Shown one piece after another: positions 1 through 9,540 of a stretch of DNA of 23,266 nt (positions are counted from its first letter, which is position 1; every line of letters begins with the position of its first letter). The DNA comes from Perkinsus olseni. Its lineage: Eukaryota > Perkinsozoa > Perkinsida > Perkinsidae. The translations under genes were made by a program, and so were the position numbers. The notes under the pieces were generated by a model, which saw nothing but the letters and a program-made list of their open reading frames with translations, was not told where the DNA came from and did not search any database. The stretch spans positions 1 to 23,266 of the forward strand of contig JABANP010000674.1 in the NCBI GenBank assembly GCA_013115135.1, in the 5' to 3' direction.

Positions 1-502
1 GGCAAGTCGAGCGGGACCCAGGATTTCCCTTTCTCGTTGAGATCACTTCACCCGGCGTCTCCGGAATACGTTTTCGCCATCTTTTCGCATGAGTAATTGA
101 TAGGAATTGTCACCGAGCACGCTGGACCCTGATGTTGGTGGATCCGGATAAGTTTCTTTAAAACCAGCCCGAACACGGTGAGAACAAGCAGCAGCCGCTG
201 CTTCCACGCCCCTCCCGCGTAAGGCTGCTCAATGAACTAATTCAAGATATCAGACTCGACTCTGGAATTGTTTTCTACACGTAAAACGCTGTTTTGAAAT
301 CGATCCTGAGTTTCACAACGAGCGGACAACGTCCACCGTTTTCGGGAAGGATCTACACCTGCAGCCGCTCGTCAGGCATCGTTTATCCGTAGAATACGAT
401 TCAAGTTCAATCCTGAGGTCTTTGACGAAACTCAGGAAAGGGCTTTAGAACACGTCCAACCCTACCAAATTCGGTGACAGTCATTCCACTTTTGCTGATG
501 TT

Positions 503-1198
503 ATGGGACGAACTTCGGCCCATTTCTGTCACTCGCCACGAAAACCTACGGCCCGTATATGGGACACTCGTCCCTTGTGTTGTGACGATTGCTTCATAGT
601 GTTGCAAGCTGAGCTACATAGCTATAGCGCTAGAGAGTGTTGCAGCGTCATACTCATAAGTACGTGTGAATTCCTTAGTGGATTCGTGGATTCGTATCTA
701 CGTATTATCGTATCTATTGTACGCTTGGAAGTGTACTCTAAGGTGCAAGGTTTGGATTGCGTTATCTATAAGTTGGGTTATTACGTAGCGACAAGTCTAT
801 CAAACTTGCGTTCATACCTTGACACTGAGATGCTTTTTTCTGGGCGAGCGCACATTTCCTGGCGCTCCGCAAGAGGGTGTAACAGTTTTCGCCAAGTCGA
901 ATTCCGCCAAATCGTTGCCAACCGGATTTCCAGGGGCACAAGTATAATTTTTAGGCGGAATACGGTGGTAGAGACCGGAGAAGGCCAACTTGGCGGCCTC
1001 TGGATGGGAACAGACATGACAGAATTTTTCTGCGGATTCCTGACTTTGTTGGCGAAGTGGAATCATTGTCTGAAATCCATGCCCCCGCCGGGTTTCGCCG
1101 TTAGAGTTGGGGTCGGCAGATTTGGACATTTTGGCGTTTTCGTGATGAACGCAGGTTCTGCCAAGTTGGCAAAAGTGGCAGATTACACCACGGTGTAA
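503..1198 (+). CDS. Unassigned open frame of 231 codons
   Basis: A continuous frame of 231 codons runs from an ATG at 503 to a TAA at 1198. That is longer than expected by chance at this base composition, which is the only argument for it. The predicted protein is rich in Cys, Ser and Arg, shows no signal peptide or family motif I recognise, and has no obvious intron borders. A 151-codon frame on the opposite strand (812-1267) overlaps its 3' half and has Cys/His pairs (CHFC...HH) resembling a finger, also unassigned. Several short motifs related to TTGGCGAA and CGCCAA recur in 885-1180 and again in 2740-3075, so the stretch may be a degenerate repeat rather than a gene. I do not assign a function. 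Confidence 0.2.
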   Translation: MGRTSAHFCHSPRKPTARIWDTRPLCCDDCFIVLQAELHSYSARECCSVILISTCEFLSGFVDSYLRIIVSIVRLEVYSKVQGLDCVIYKLGYYVATSLSNLRSYLDTEMLFSGRAHISWRSARGCNSFRQVEFRQIVANRISRGTSIIFRRNTVVETGEGQLGGLWMGTDMTEFFCGFLTLLAKWNHCLKSMPPPGFAVRVGVGRFGHFGVFVMNAGSAKLAKVADYTTV

Positions 1199-3099
1199 CT
1201 TGCACCACCGTGGAGCCTGCTTCCCATTTATTCCACGGAGCACTGGCGGATGACAGACCAATTCCATAGGACAAAACGAGGGCCATAGCGGAGCTAGTCT
1301 AGGCCGCCTAGACTAACACGCCTAGACTAGGCGTGTTCGCGTACTCCCCAGGGTCTGGACAGTGTCCAGGGCAGACATAGTCCGTCTGGCATAACCTTCA
1401 TTTATACCATGTTTCCTACACATCGTCTGTGCTACTAGGCTCCTCTGTGATATTCTCAAGTTGAGACGTTGAGGGCTTTTACGCAATAGTATCCCATTTG
1501 AGTGAACAAGCTTCATCCCTCTCGCCGAAGGCTTCAGAAGCCTATGAATTGAGTGTACACCCAAATGACCATTGGGTGTATTATGCATTCAACGAAGCTT
1601 TGTCAATGCGTTTATTGAATATTATTCAACTGCCTTGATTCAAGTTCCCATGATTTTGCTTGTTAAAGCCGGCCTATGTCAGGACAAAGCCCACTCTAAC
1701 AGCAATTAAATAATTATAGTAAATACTGATGATTCGACTCCGAAGGTTTCAGCAGCCGAGATCTCTGCTTTCCCGCTTTGACCTTGCCACAAGGTCCTTC
1801 TGATAACTATTCGGTGCCGGTTAAGTCTGCTCATAATGCTCTCGGAAAGTAATGCAGGTTGTATGCATTTCTGATAATGACGCGTTCTATCTGCAGGGAG
1901 GTGTCTCGTAGACGTGATGCTGAATGGCTGGTAGAAGCAACGGAAGACCCCCCATGTGAGGAATGACATTCACCGCAGCCCTTCGTAGAGTGTGATGGTA
2001 TGAAGTCTCTGAGTGCTCAGGCACCAAACATACCACATCTTCAACGTTCAGTGCCCAATGGGTATCCGCTTGAGAAACATTCCTCGCACACCGATGCCCA
2101 ATAAAATACCACTGAACTTCCGTATGACCGAAAAACAATAGCACTGAGTTGTCAACGAGGTTGAGAATAAGACAACAAATATGACGAACTCGAAGAGCAT
2201 ATCCGTCACGATGACGTGATCACTGATCGGAGTGCTAGTCTAAGCGATACGCGAGAATCGAACTTACCCAGTCCATCCACACTGTAGATTCTACAGTCAT
2301 TGCCATGAAACGCCTACGCGGTAGAAAAGTAACCAGCCGGGCTAGTCCAGTCCGACTTTAGGCCAGTAGTGATCCGGAGGAGGAAAGTAGTCTCAGACTA
2401 GTAGTCTGCTAGTCGTCTGAATAGTGATGCTCCATTCAATCACTGACTTCCGCGAGGGCCACCTCCGCATCACTAGTGAGACACTCGGAAGTCAAGGCAA
2501 CAACTATCCATCCCTACTTCGCGACCAATCCACCCCGTTTTCGGAAACGGCAACTCTCTTCGCGTTCCCGAAGAGGTTTTCCGTTACACTCAACACTGCC
2601 AGCCTGGTAGTGCCAGGTCATTGAGAGCCCCATCTCGTGTGATGACTATCCTCATTAGCAATGAGTCATTATCCAAGCGGCATGAGAGTGTTCATGATGT
2701 CGACGTCACGGTGACACGAAGTCGAGTGTTAAATTTTGTTGGCGAATTCAAGGCGCAAATGAACTCCACCAAGCAGATTCGGACGACACAGTTATGGCAG
2801 AATACGTTACCGAGCAGGTCCGGAAGTATTTTTATGCGAAATCTGGACGGGCACCACATTTCACCAAACTTGGTGAATTCCCTGTGGCGAACTTCTCACC
2901 AAAATAACGCGTCATTTCAGATGATTTTACGTAAAACCAGCAGACTTCGCCGAAACTTACCTCTAAATTAACTGTTTTCTGTTCCTAGCACAGAAGACAC
3001 CAACCGTATCTTGGCGAAACCCAATCCCAGCGACAGGTTTGGGCGCGCGGGCGAGCGCATTTCAAATTCTGGCGAAGCGCCATCAGCACAAGTACAATC
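1199..3099. other. Long stretch without a supported gene
   Basis: Apart from the palindromes at 1295-1337 I see no gene I can support. Minus-strand frames at 1887-2144 and 1706-1969 are of chance length, although the first has an exon-like segment bounded by TTCAG and GTATGT. CTAG/GACTAG motifs recur at 2349-2420, including CAGACTA-G-TAGTCTG. A perfect 8-bp inverted repeat, TTCACCAA-AC-TTGGTGAA, sits at 2860-2877 among other TTGGCGAA-like words. Plus-strand frames at 2424-2971 have no recognisable motif; they could hide upstream exons of the gene starting at 3100. Confidence 0.5.
1295..1337. repeat. Two abutting palindromes built from GCCTAGACTA
   Basis: TAGTCTAGG (1295-1303) and CCTAGACTA (1307-1315) form a 9-bp stem around CCG. 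AACACGCCTAG (1315-1325) and CTAGGCGTGTT (1327-1337) form a perfect 11-bp stem around a single A. The two share base 1315. The decamer GCCTAGACTA therefore occurs twice directly and once inverted in 43 bp. It could be a protein-binding site or a cruciform; no gene border is evident beside it. Confidence 0.8.
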
Positions 3100-3918
3100 A
3101 TGGTAACACTGGATACAGATCGGTAAGGGTCCATCGTTCATGCTTGCCGTGTCCAAGGTTGAAAGATTCTCCACCAGGTCCACTCTTTCAGTACGGAAAC
3201 GGGATGCGGAATCACCGAGGAAAACTTCGACTCTCTTCGTCTGGGGAAGCCCGGCAATACGAGGGAGTTTCGCTTCACTCTGGACCCGCAGATGGGCGTA
3301 TCTACTACCACTTACAGTCACTTGAGGACTGGGAAACAAGCTCACTTGTAAGTTACTTCGGACCAGCGACGTTGTCAGTGACCGACTCATCTACAACACT
3401 ACGCTCGAGTCTCGCCGCCTGTAATCCAAATCTTCATCTTCTATTTTATTCCCCTCATCCGTTCTCTTTCGTCCACTTATCGGAGCAAGATAGGCACAGG
3501 CGGGTGTACGTTGAAACATGGTCATCACTTTCCTTTTCTCAGCTCCCGAGCTAACGGTCATGTGGAAGTTTCAGTGACAGAAGACCACAGGATGGACAGA
3601 GCTACGGGCAAGGTTGGGGACTTGTCTGACGACTGGAATATCGTTAAGGACTTTTTCCCGTTGAAGCATCTTTCCAGTGCGAGCATTGATGCGCTGAAGA
3701 GTCTATCACCCACTAAAGAGGATTGCGCAAAAGCGGCGAGGATTATCATTGACGATCCCCCACATGAATACTTGAGGTACTGGGACTCGGCTACGTGGAT
3801 TTGGAGGTACCACCAGAAATACGCGGACAAGATGAAGCGAAATGTGGAGGCGTTGAAGTCGAAGGTGATTGAGTCTATCATCCGTCAGAGGCGGGCAACA
3901 AGTCGACCCTCAGCATAG
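3100..3918 (+). CDS. Unknown three-exon protein, about 184 residues
   Basis: Function not recognised. The model is exon 1 at 3100-3122, exon 2 at 3192-3347 and exon 3 at 3543-3918. Introns are 69 and 195 bp, with donors GTAAGG and GTAAGT and acceptors TTTCAG and TTCTCAG, the latter after a pyrimidine tract. Both introns are phase 2 on each side, so the frame is kept exactly, which is good evidence for the structure. The protein has a polar N-terminal half (motif GNTREFRFTLDP) and a C-terminal half rich in helix formers with WDSATWIWRYHQKYADKMKR near the end, then a basic tail. No signal peptide or membrane segment. The ATG at 3100 is the first in frame, but the frame stays open upstream, so extra 5' exons are possible. 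It converges on the cyclophilin gene, with stops 687 bp apart. The 3' flank carries three 12-bp repeats. Confidence 0.6.
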
Positions 3919-3933
3919 CCAACCCCCTCTGCT

Positions 3934-3969
3934 GTTCATGTCGTTGTTCATGTAGTTGTTCATGTCGTT
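3934..3969. repeat. Three tandem 12-bp repeats GTTCATGT(C/A)GTT
   Basis: Three back-to-back 12-mers start at 3934, 3946 and 3958; the middle one has A instead of C at position 9. They lie 15 bp after the stop codon of the plus-strand gene, so they are probably in its 3' untranslated region. The rest of 3970-4604 shows no supported gene. Confidence 0.85.
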
Positions 3970-4604
3970 GTACAGACGTGCCGTGTAGAGTTGTTATGTT
4001 ATACTTTTGCTAGGCTCAAGTGTTTAACCATCTCTGCAAGCTGGTGACTTAGGATTGCGGATAGCCTCTTCCAAATCTGCGCGATGCGGTGATGAACAAC
4101 TTAGCGTCAACCGAACTTCCCGTGATACTGAGGACGGGAGTGTGAACAATGAATAGGTCTGTTCCGACCTGTTTGACCTTCATCAGTGTCAGAGCCAGCA
4201 ATCAGGCAGTGGCCTGTGTCTGCTGCCAAGTAGCAGTTGGAAGCCGCCACGGTTCAGTAGGACACGAGAGCAGCCCGATTCCATACTCTGTCCGGGTCGA
4301 GGCATCAGTCTCTAGCATCCTACCACCACATCCAGGGAGCGGAGGACAGGGTCGAGCTCTCCTCCACCATCATTACTGCCATAACGGTCATGGCTGTACC
4401 CATTGCCTAGCTCCTGGCTAGCCTTAGCTACGTTGAACCACTGCAACTCTCTTGTATCCGTTGCCGCACCCACAAGACCCTGTTGTCCGCTTATGCGCAA
4501 CAGCCCTCTGCGTGGTAACTTCGCTCACGCCGATCCTCCTGCGTAGGATTGCTGCCAGCAACGAAAGACAATAGAAAACAGAAACGATGGGGGTCATGCC
4601 GCGG

Positions 4605-5744
4605 TCACTCTGTTGCCAGTTCTCCACAGTCAGTGATAATTACGTCATCTCGTGGGGTGCCATCTGAGACGAAGGCGGGGGATGGAACGAAGGGATTGTG
4701 GGAGACTCACGATTAGTCCCAACGGCTTCCATCTTCTTGACGACATCAATGCCCTCCACGACCTTTCCGAAAACGGTGTGCTTGCCATCTAACCTGAAAA
4801 CACGTTTGCAATGAGAACAACGAGAATAATAGAATACTATCAAAACAGCGTTACCAAGGGCACGGCACGGTGGTGATGAAGAATTGGCTGCCGTTAGTGT
4901 TGGGACCAGCGTTGGCCATTGATAATAAAAACGGCTGAATGGAAGTTGACGAGAACAGAGAACAGCAGCAGCAGCAGGGCATACTTCGTTGTGTTTTAGG
5001 TCGAAGTTCTCGTCATGGTATTCGAAACCGAAGATAGACTCTCCGCCGGTACCATTGCCCTTGGTGATGTCTCCGCCCTGAGAAAAGAACACCAGCATCC
5101 ATATGCGATACGGTATATCGTGAAAACTATTATTTGTCACGTCAAAGGGATTAGTTCAACAAAAGCTAGTATAAGCCAATAACGTGGAGGTCACTACGAG
5201 CTTATCGAGTTAACAAGGTCACCAGCTGGCGCGCTTGCCTGTATCATGAACTTGGGTATTATACGGTGCATGTGGGAGCCTTTGTAGTGAAGGGCCTTCT
5301 TAGACAGACCAATGCCCTTCTCGCCAGTGCAGAGGGCTCGGAAGTTCTCGGAGGTGCGGGGACAGACGTCTGAAAGGGGGCAGCAGTCATGGCTGAGTTG
5401 TGATGCGGCGAGAAGGGGGAGAGCCTCCCCCGGAGAGGAGCGTGTGTCCCTGTGCTCAGTAGACTAATTCCGAGACTCGGAGGCGAACCGTAATTTCGGC
5501 TTCACAATCAATCTTGGGTTTAAGAGGCAGTTTATTGAAACTCTTTGCGAAGCACGAAAATACGGTAGGGCTCCTGCGCAGGCGTGCGGGTACCGGAGTA
5601 TCGTTCACCCTCCCACATGTTGACAGGGAGAAGATACTCACCGTTGAAGAGCATGAACTCCACTCGGCCGGCGGGGGTCTTCCCGATTTTGATATCGAAG
5701 AACACGCGGGGCCTTGCTAAGCACTGGAAGCTTCTCCTTAGCAT
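4605..5744 (-). CDS. Cyclophilin (peptidyl-prolyl cis-trans isomerase), six exons
   Basis: Peptidyl-prolyl cis-trans isomerase of the cyclophilin A type; it catalyses X-Pro isomerisation and acts as a folding helper and cyclosporin target. Exons on the minus strand: 5744-5642, 5369-5239, 5077-4985, 4934-4855, 4793-4711 and 4663-4605, giving 182 residues with every phase matching. Visible motifs: VFFDI..G near residue 14, [13 protein letters not shown] at about 68-81, [15 protein letters not shown] at 114-128, [12 protein letters not shown] at 136-147 and VIITDCGEL near the end. The catalytic set R70, F75, M76, Q78, N117, F128, W136, H141 is intact. An insertion after TGEKG (the LSKKALH stretch) is the 'divergent loop' of plant and protist cyclophilins. 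The N-terminal [12 protein letters not shown] has Arg but is short; mitochondrial targeting cannot be decided, and an extra 5' exon is possible. Intron 2 is GC-AG; the others are GT-AG. Confidence 0.95.
5078..5238 (-). other. GC-AG intron in the cyclophilin gene
   Basis: The 161-bp intron between exons 2 and 3 reads CAG|GCAAGC at the donor and TTTTCTCAG at the acceptor. It falls exactly between FMIQ and GGD, a junction fixed by the invariant cyclophilin sequence. The nearest GT would add residues never found there. So a GC donor is required unless the base is an assembly error. Confidence 0.85.
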
Positions 5745-5863
5745 GGCAAAAATGCAGCCGTACCCCGTACTGAGTTGGTTATATTAAAATGTGAAACATG
5801 AATCTGAAACTGAGCGGAGCGATGCTGTCGGAAAGTGCTTCAACGCGGCCGGTGCTTTTAGGT

Positions 5864-5951
5864 CCCCGAAAAATTCTCGCGCGCCCCGAAAAGCACTCGG
5901 AATCCCCGAAAAGTGCTCAACTTTCCCCGAATGGACTCTTAAGTCCCCGAA
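5864..5951 (-). promoter_or_regulatory. Five TTCGGGG boxes, 20-21 bp apart, upstream of cyclophilin
   Basis: On the plus strand CCCCGAA starts at 5864, 5884, 5904, 5925 and 5945 (spacing 20, 20, 21, 20). Read with the cyclophilin gene this is TTCGGGG, 120-207 bp before its ATG. Flanking words such as AAAAGTGCTC are also partly repeated. Two helical turns per unit would put all boxes on one face of the DNA, which fits a cooperative transcription-factor array. A decayed 20-bp tandem repeat is the alternative. No TATA box was identified with confidence. Confidence 0.5.
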
Positions 5952-5964
5952 TAGCTTTCGAGAT

Positions 5965-6438
5965 TATATTCCCGATTTCATGGTACACTTTTCGTTCCGA
6001 TGGCTAGCGTCTACCTTGGCATTCCGTGATCATGATAGAATTGATGAACCCCATGTCAAGACCGTGTAGGATGCCATGAAATCATCAATCTGGCGGTTCT
6101 ACTTCCTTACACACCAAGAGTTCTGGGGGTCGCGAAAACTGCTGAATCCCAAACGCGATACTAGGCAGAAGCGACCTTAATCGAGTTCGACTGAGATGAC
6201 GCGTCGAAATGACACGATGATGAGCATCTTTGCTGGAGCGCTCGTTATATCAGTGAGCCAGTGTCACTGACTACCGGGAACGTGTCCATTTTGAACTCCA
6301 AACTTTGACGAAGGCTGTCAAACTGTGCTCCCTGACATGCAATGGTTTCTCTACTCTTCTCGCGGTATGAACTCGGAGTTCAGAACTCCTCGTACTCGGT
6401 TGCCCCTCCTTGCGCAAATCCGAAAAATACAGTAAAAA
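5965..6438. other. Spacer, no gene seen
   Basis: Upstream of the cyclophilin promoter boxes I see no supported gene. A 7-bp inverted repeat, TCAGTGA...TCACTGA, lies near 6250-6270. Frames on either strand are short and overlap the tRNA-like element. Confidence 0.5.
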
Positions 6439-6495
6439 TGCAACCGCTCGGGATCGAACCGAGCGTCGTGCTAGCGCTGCGCAGCGAGCCGTTGC
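6439..6495 (-). other. tRNA-like element without an anticodon arm
   Basis: Read on the minus strand, the element begins with GCAACGG, which pairs with CGGTTGC at its 3' end with one mismatch (G-G), followed by a discriminator A. The T arm is textbook: stem CTCGG/CCGAG with loop TTCGATC, and a B-box-like GGTTCGATCCC. Upstream, TGCGCAGCGCTAGCAC resembles a D arm/A box. The segment between D arm and T arm is only a variable-loop-sized GACG. Total length is 57 nt, about 17 short of a normal tRNA, which is the size of the missing arm. It cannot be a working tRNA; it may be a tRNA relic or the head of a tRNA-derived SINE. Confidence 0.4.
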
Positions 6496-6754
6496 GCGCG
6501 CCCTCGATGGGACAAGTAAGTGCACGCATACCCGCTGCAGCCTAAATATACACTGGAAAAGCAGGCAACTTGGCAAGCGTGCTCGAGCCTCAGTGAGTCC
6601 GGCTCGGGGATACAAGGTGCCTTAGCCCCTGCTAAGCCGCACGCAGTTTCCCTCAGAGGGGTACGCAAGACTGGTCGCGACACATGGCCGTGAGACGGGA
6701 TGCACTTCCCAGAGGCCCCAACGTGAAATGCCAGTAGTGTGACGTATCCCGTTC

Positions 6755-6785
6755 AGGAAGAAGGCCATCAGGTGGCCTTCTTCCT
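6755..6785. repeat. Perfect 13-bp hairpin
   Basis: AGGAAGAAGGCCA at 6755-6767 and TGGCCTTCTTCCT at 6773-6785 are perfect inverted copies around the loop TCAGG. CCTTGCTGAGG then occurs twice just downstream (about 6783 and 6809). It could be a structured RNA, a terminus of a small element, or a chance palindrome. The frame at 6739-7077 through it has no family features. The rest of 6786-7374 shows no supported gene. Confidence 0.8.
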
Positions 6786-7374
6786 TGCTGAGGAAGAACT
6801 CACAAGGTCCTTGCTGAGGTTGTGTGTGGTCAGTGTACTGTCGATTCCCACCCGCCTGAGTCAGCCGGCCGCGAAGCGTGTAAGCTCCACGCTCTATGAT
6901 CTCGGGCTCTATGATGCTCAAGTTGAGAGTCAGTTGTTGAGTGTTATGCCCTTACACGCGGTTCTTCGTGAGCCTTCGAGGTGTGTCTTGGTAAAAATTA
7001 TATTGAGATGCCTGCAGATTCTGTCGTGCAGATTGCTTCGACAGCTTCGACATAATCTTTCAGCGGGCCAAGGTTAATGTTGAGTTAGTTCCCAGACTGT
7101 CATATATGTCAGATCAGAGGACATGCGTTCCCTCAATAGCTCCACAGGGTTCGTCAGTCTTTTGGGGACTGGTCGCATTGACATCCCTGAGGGATGACCC
7201 CTCCTATCCAATCTACTACAACCCGACACCAGTAGCAGCTGGAGAGGTGGAGTATAATGATATTAATTAGTTTTCAACAGCGAGACAGTGACTGCCGTTG
7301 TTGCATTCATAATATGAATATGAATTCCGTATTCTTGCATGAGGAGGTCGCCATAAGAACTTGACTACTGCGTT

Positions 7375-9526
7375 CTAGTTCCTCCAAGCAAGCATTCCTC
7401 TGTCAACTTCGACACGCTTGCCCTTCTCCATCTGCACGTAATCAGGTCGAGGGCGGTTCCGAAGTCTTTTCGCCAGTGGAGGTGTGGTGGTATCGGGCTG
7501 CTCGAGCAAGATATAACTCAAAGCTGCGAGCAGGAGCAGCCCGTGCGCAGCATCTGCACTCACCGCCCTCGCTTCCTGCTGCTTCGTATTCATCATCTCA
7601 GCGGCCATAGTCATAGACCGAACGGGACCGTCCTGATGGCGAGCTTCCCAGTTCTGGGGATCTACACAGAGATCGGCCACAGCTAGTGCGAAAACGTGAT
7701 TTTTGCGGACTACGCTCCTCAGATTGCGAATGTGTTGGGCTATTCTGCCTGCGATAGTCCACGATTGCAGCGGGCGGCCGGGAGCCAGAAGGTGTGGCGA
7801 GGGACGGATCTGAGGGATGCTCAACAGTAGATTCCAACTACTCCGTTACAGATGTGAGCCGGATTACAGCATAGCAAGGTATCAGCTATCTTTCTCTTAC
7901 CTTCGTCAGATGCTGCGGGTGCTGAGTCGCCATCGCCTTGGCGATATCGGGTCCTGGGGGCTCGCTGTGATGCCGGGTGTGTGAAGCACAATGGATCTGA
8001 AGCAAGAGAAGAGCCAGCAATACGCTTCATCTATCTCATGGTGGGCCTTCTTGCGCGGGATAGAAGAAATATGGAAATCGTCGCGCTGGGCTGTTCTACG
8101 ATTCCGGGGTGGTGATTCCGTTGGACTGCCTCTTACATGCCGCGCAGTGCTTACGAGCGGCTCAGAGTAAGGCAGAGAGCTACCTACGCCGTATGCCCAA
8201 CGACATCTGATGGCTAAAAATGCTCTACTTCTGAATACGCTGTATCAGAGAATAGGTGATAATGGCTTGATATTGGAGGATGCGAAAGGCAACACTCATC
8301 CTGATCTTTACGCTCCTTGGACTGCGAAATCCCTGGGCTTTCCAACCTTGGATAGTCCTGGGTCATAGCATGTGGCCCAGAGCAAGACCGTGTGACTTGC
8401 GATTGGTCTGAGATTTTAACAAGCAGCAGAGTACAATTACTCCTCTCGACATGCGCGCGGGATTACAGCATAGCAAGGTATCTACTTTATTTTTACCTTC
8501 CTCAGATGCTGCAAATGCTGAACGGCCATCGGATCGACAACACTGGGTCCTTGCGTCTCGCTGTGAGGCAGGTGTGACGCACAATGGACCTACAGCAGGA
8601 GAAGAGCCAATGATACGCACGTTCTATCTCCCGGTAAGGGTTCTTTCGCGGATGGGAGGAATATACAAACCGCCGCGATGGGCACTTCTGCGATGCTTGG
8701 GTGTTGTTTTTGCTAGAGTGGCTCTTCCATGAAGGAAACCGCTCACGAGCGGCTCAGAAATGAAAAGAGAGCTGCCTGCGCGACATGATGGCTACAGATG
8801 ACTAATTTTCGAAAAGGATGATGAGGGGGTGGTAACTGTAACAGTTTAAAGTGTTTGATATTCAAGGGATCCAGAGGCTTGCAGAAAACACCCTCACTAT
8901 TACGCTCCTCAGATTGCGAATGTGTTGGGCTATTCTGCCTGCGATAGTCCACGATTGCAGCGGGCGGCCGGGAGCCAGAAGGTGTGGCGAGGGACGGATC
9001 TGAGGGATGCTTAACAGTAGATTCCAACTACTCCGTTACAGATGTGAGCCGGATTACAGCATAGCAAGGTATCAGCTATCTTTCTCTTACCTTCGTCAGA
9101 TGCTGCGGGTGCCGAGTCGCCATCGCCTTGGCGATATCGGGTCCTGGGGGCTCGCTGTGATGCCGGGGGTGTGAAGCGCAATGGATCTGAAGCAAGAGAA
9201 GAGCCAGCAATACGCTTCATCTATCTCATGGTGAGCCTTCTTGCGCGGGATAGAAGAAATATGGAAATCGTCGCGCTGGGCTGTTCTACGATTCCGGGGT
9301 GGTGATTCCGTTGGACTGCCTCTTCCATGACGCGCAGTGCTTACGAGCGGCTCAGAGTGAGGCAGAGAGCTACCAACGATACCTGATGGCTACAAATGTT
9401 CAACCTTCGTAAACGGTTCCTGATCTTTACGCTCCTCAGGTTGTGAATGCACTGGGTCGCCCAGCCCGGAATAGTTTTGGCTCGTCGCGTGCTGCCTGGA
9501 GTGAGAGGGTGTACCCAGTGATGAAT
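7375..9526 (-). CDS. Gene with seven tandem 32-residue exons and a unique C-terminal exon
   Basis: Function unknown. Seven exon-like blocks with AG acceptors, GT donors and phase 0 on both sides lie at 9526-9431, 9186-9091, 8999-8904, 8589-8497, 8407-8312, 7996-7901 and 7809-7375. Blocks 1-6 are 96 nt (the fourth 93); the last begins with the same 32-codon module and runs on for 112 residues to a stop at 7375. Two module types alternate: type 1 ends IHNLRS or IRNLRS, type 2 starts [IV]HCASH and ends QHLTK or QHLRK. Both share an initial I/V-H/R, a central Pro-Gly region and A.Q-H...L near the end. Long introns (244-315 bp) alternate with short ones (89-91 bp). Block 5 has an in-frame TGA at codon 15 and is divergent. 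The last exon has a hydrophobic LLLLAALSYILL patch and a basic stretch. No 5' exon of its own is found; it follows the transposase directly. Confidence 0.55.
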
Positions 9527-9540
9527 CTGAAGCAGCGGAA
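7700..9540 (-). repeat. About 600-bp tandem units carrying the paired exons
   Basis: Starts of the type 1 exons fall near 7700, 8312, 8904 and 9431, a period of roughly 530-610 bp. The segment at about 7705-8190 is almost identical to about 8905-9375, differing at scattered bases only, while the unit between them (about 8300-8760) is clearly older and more diverged. So units 1 and 3 were copied or converted recently, skipping the middle unit. A fourth, partial unit ends near 9540. Confidence 0.9.

Noticed and set aside
3039..3554. 171-codon plus-strand frame
   Set aside because: A spliced model in another frame has two introns with matching phases and good splice sites; this frame runs through both introns.
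4424..4627. Minus-strand 67-codon frame after the cyclophilin
   Set aside because: It overlaps the end of the last cyclophilin exon in another frame and is otherwise 3' untranslated sequence.
6439..6495. Functional tRNA gene
   Set aside because: There is no room for an anticodon arm and one acceptor pair is mismatched.
6271..6625. Overlapping frames on both strands around the tRNA-like element
   Set aside because: They coincide with a GC-rich structured sequence and show no protein features.
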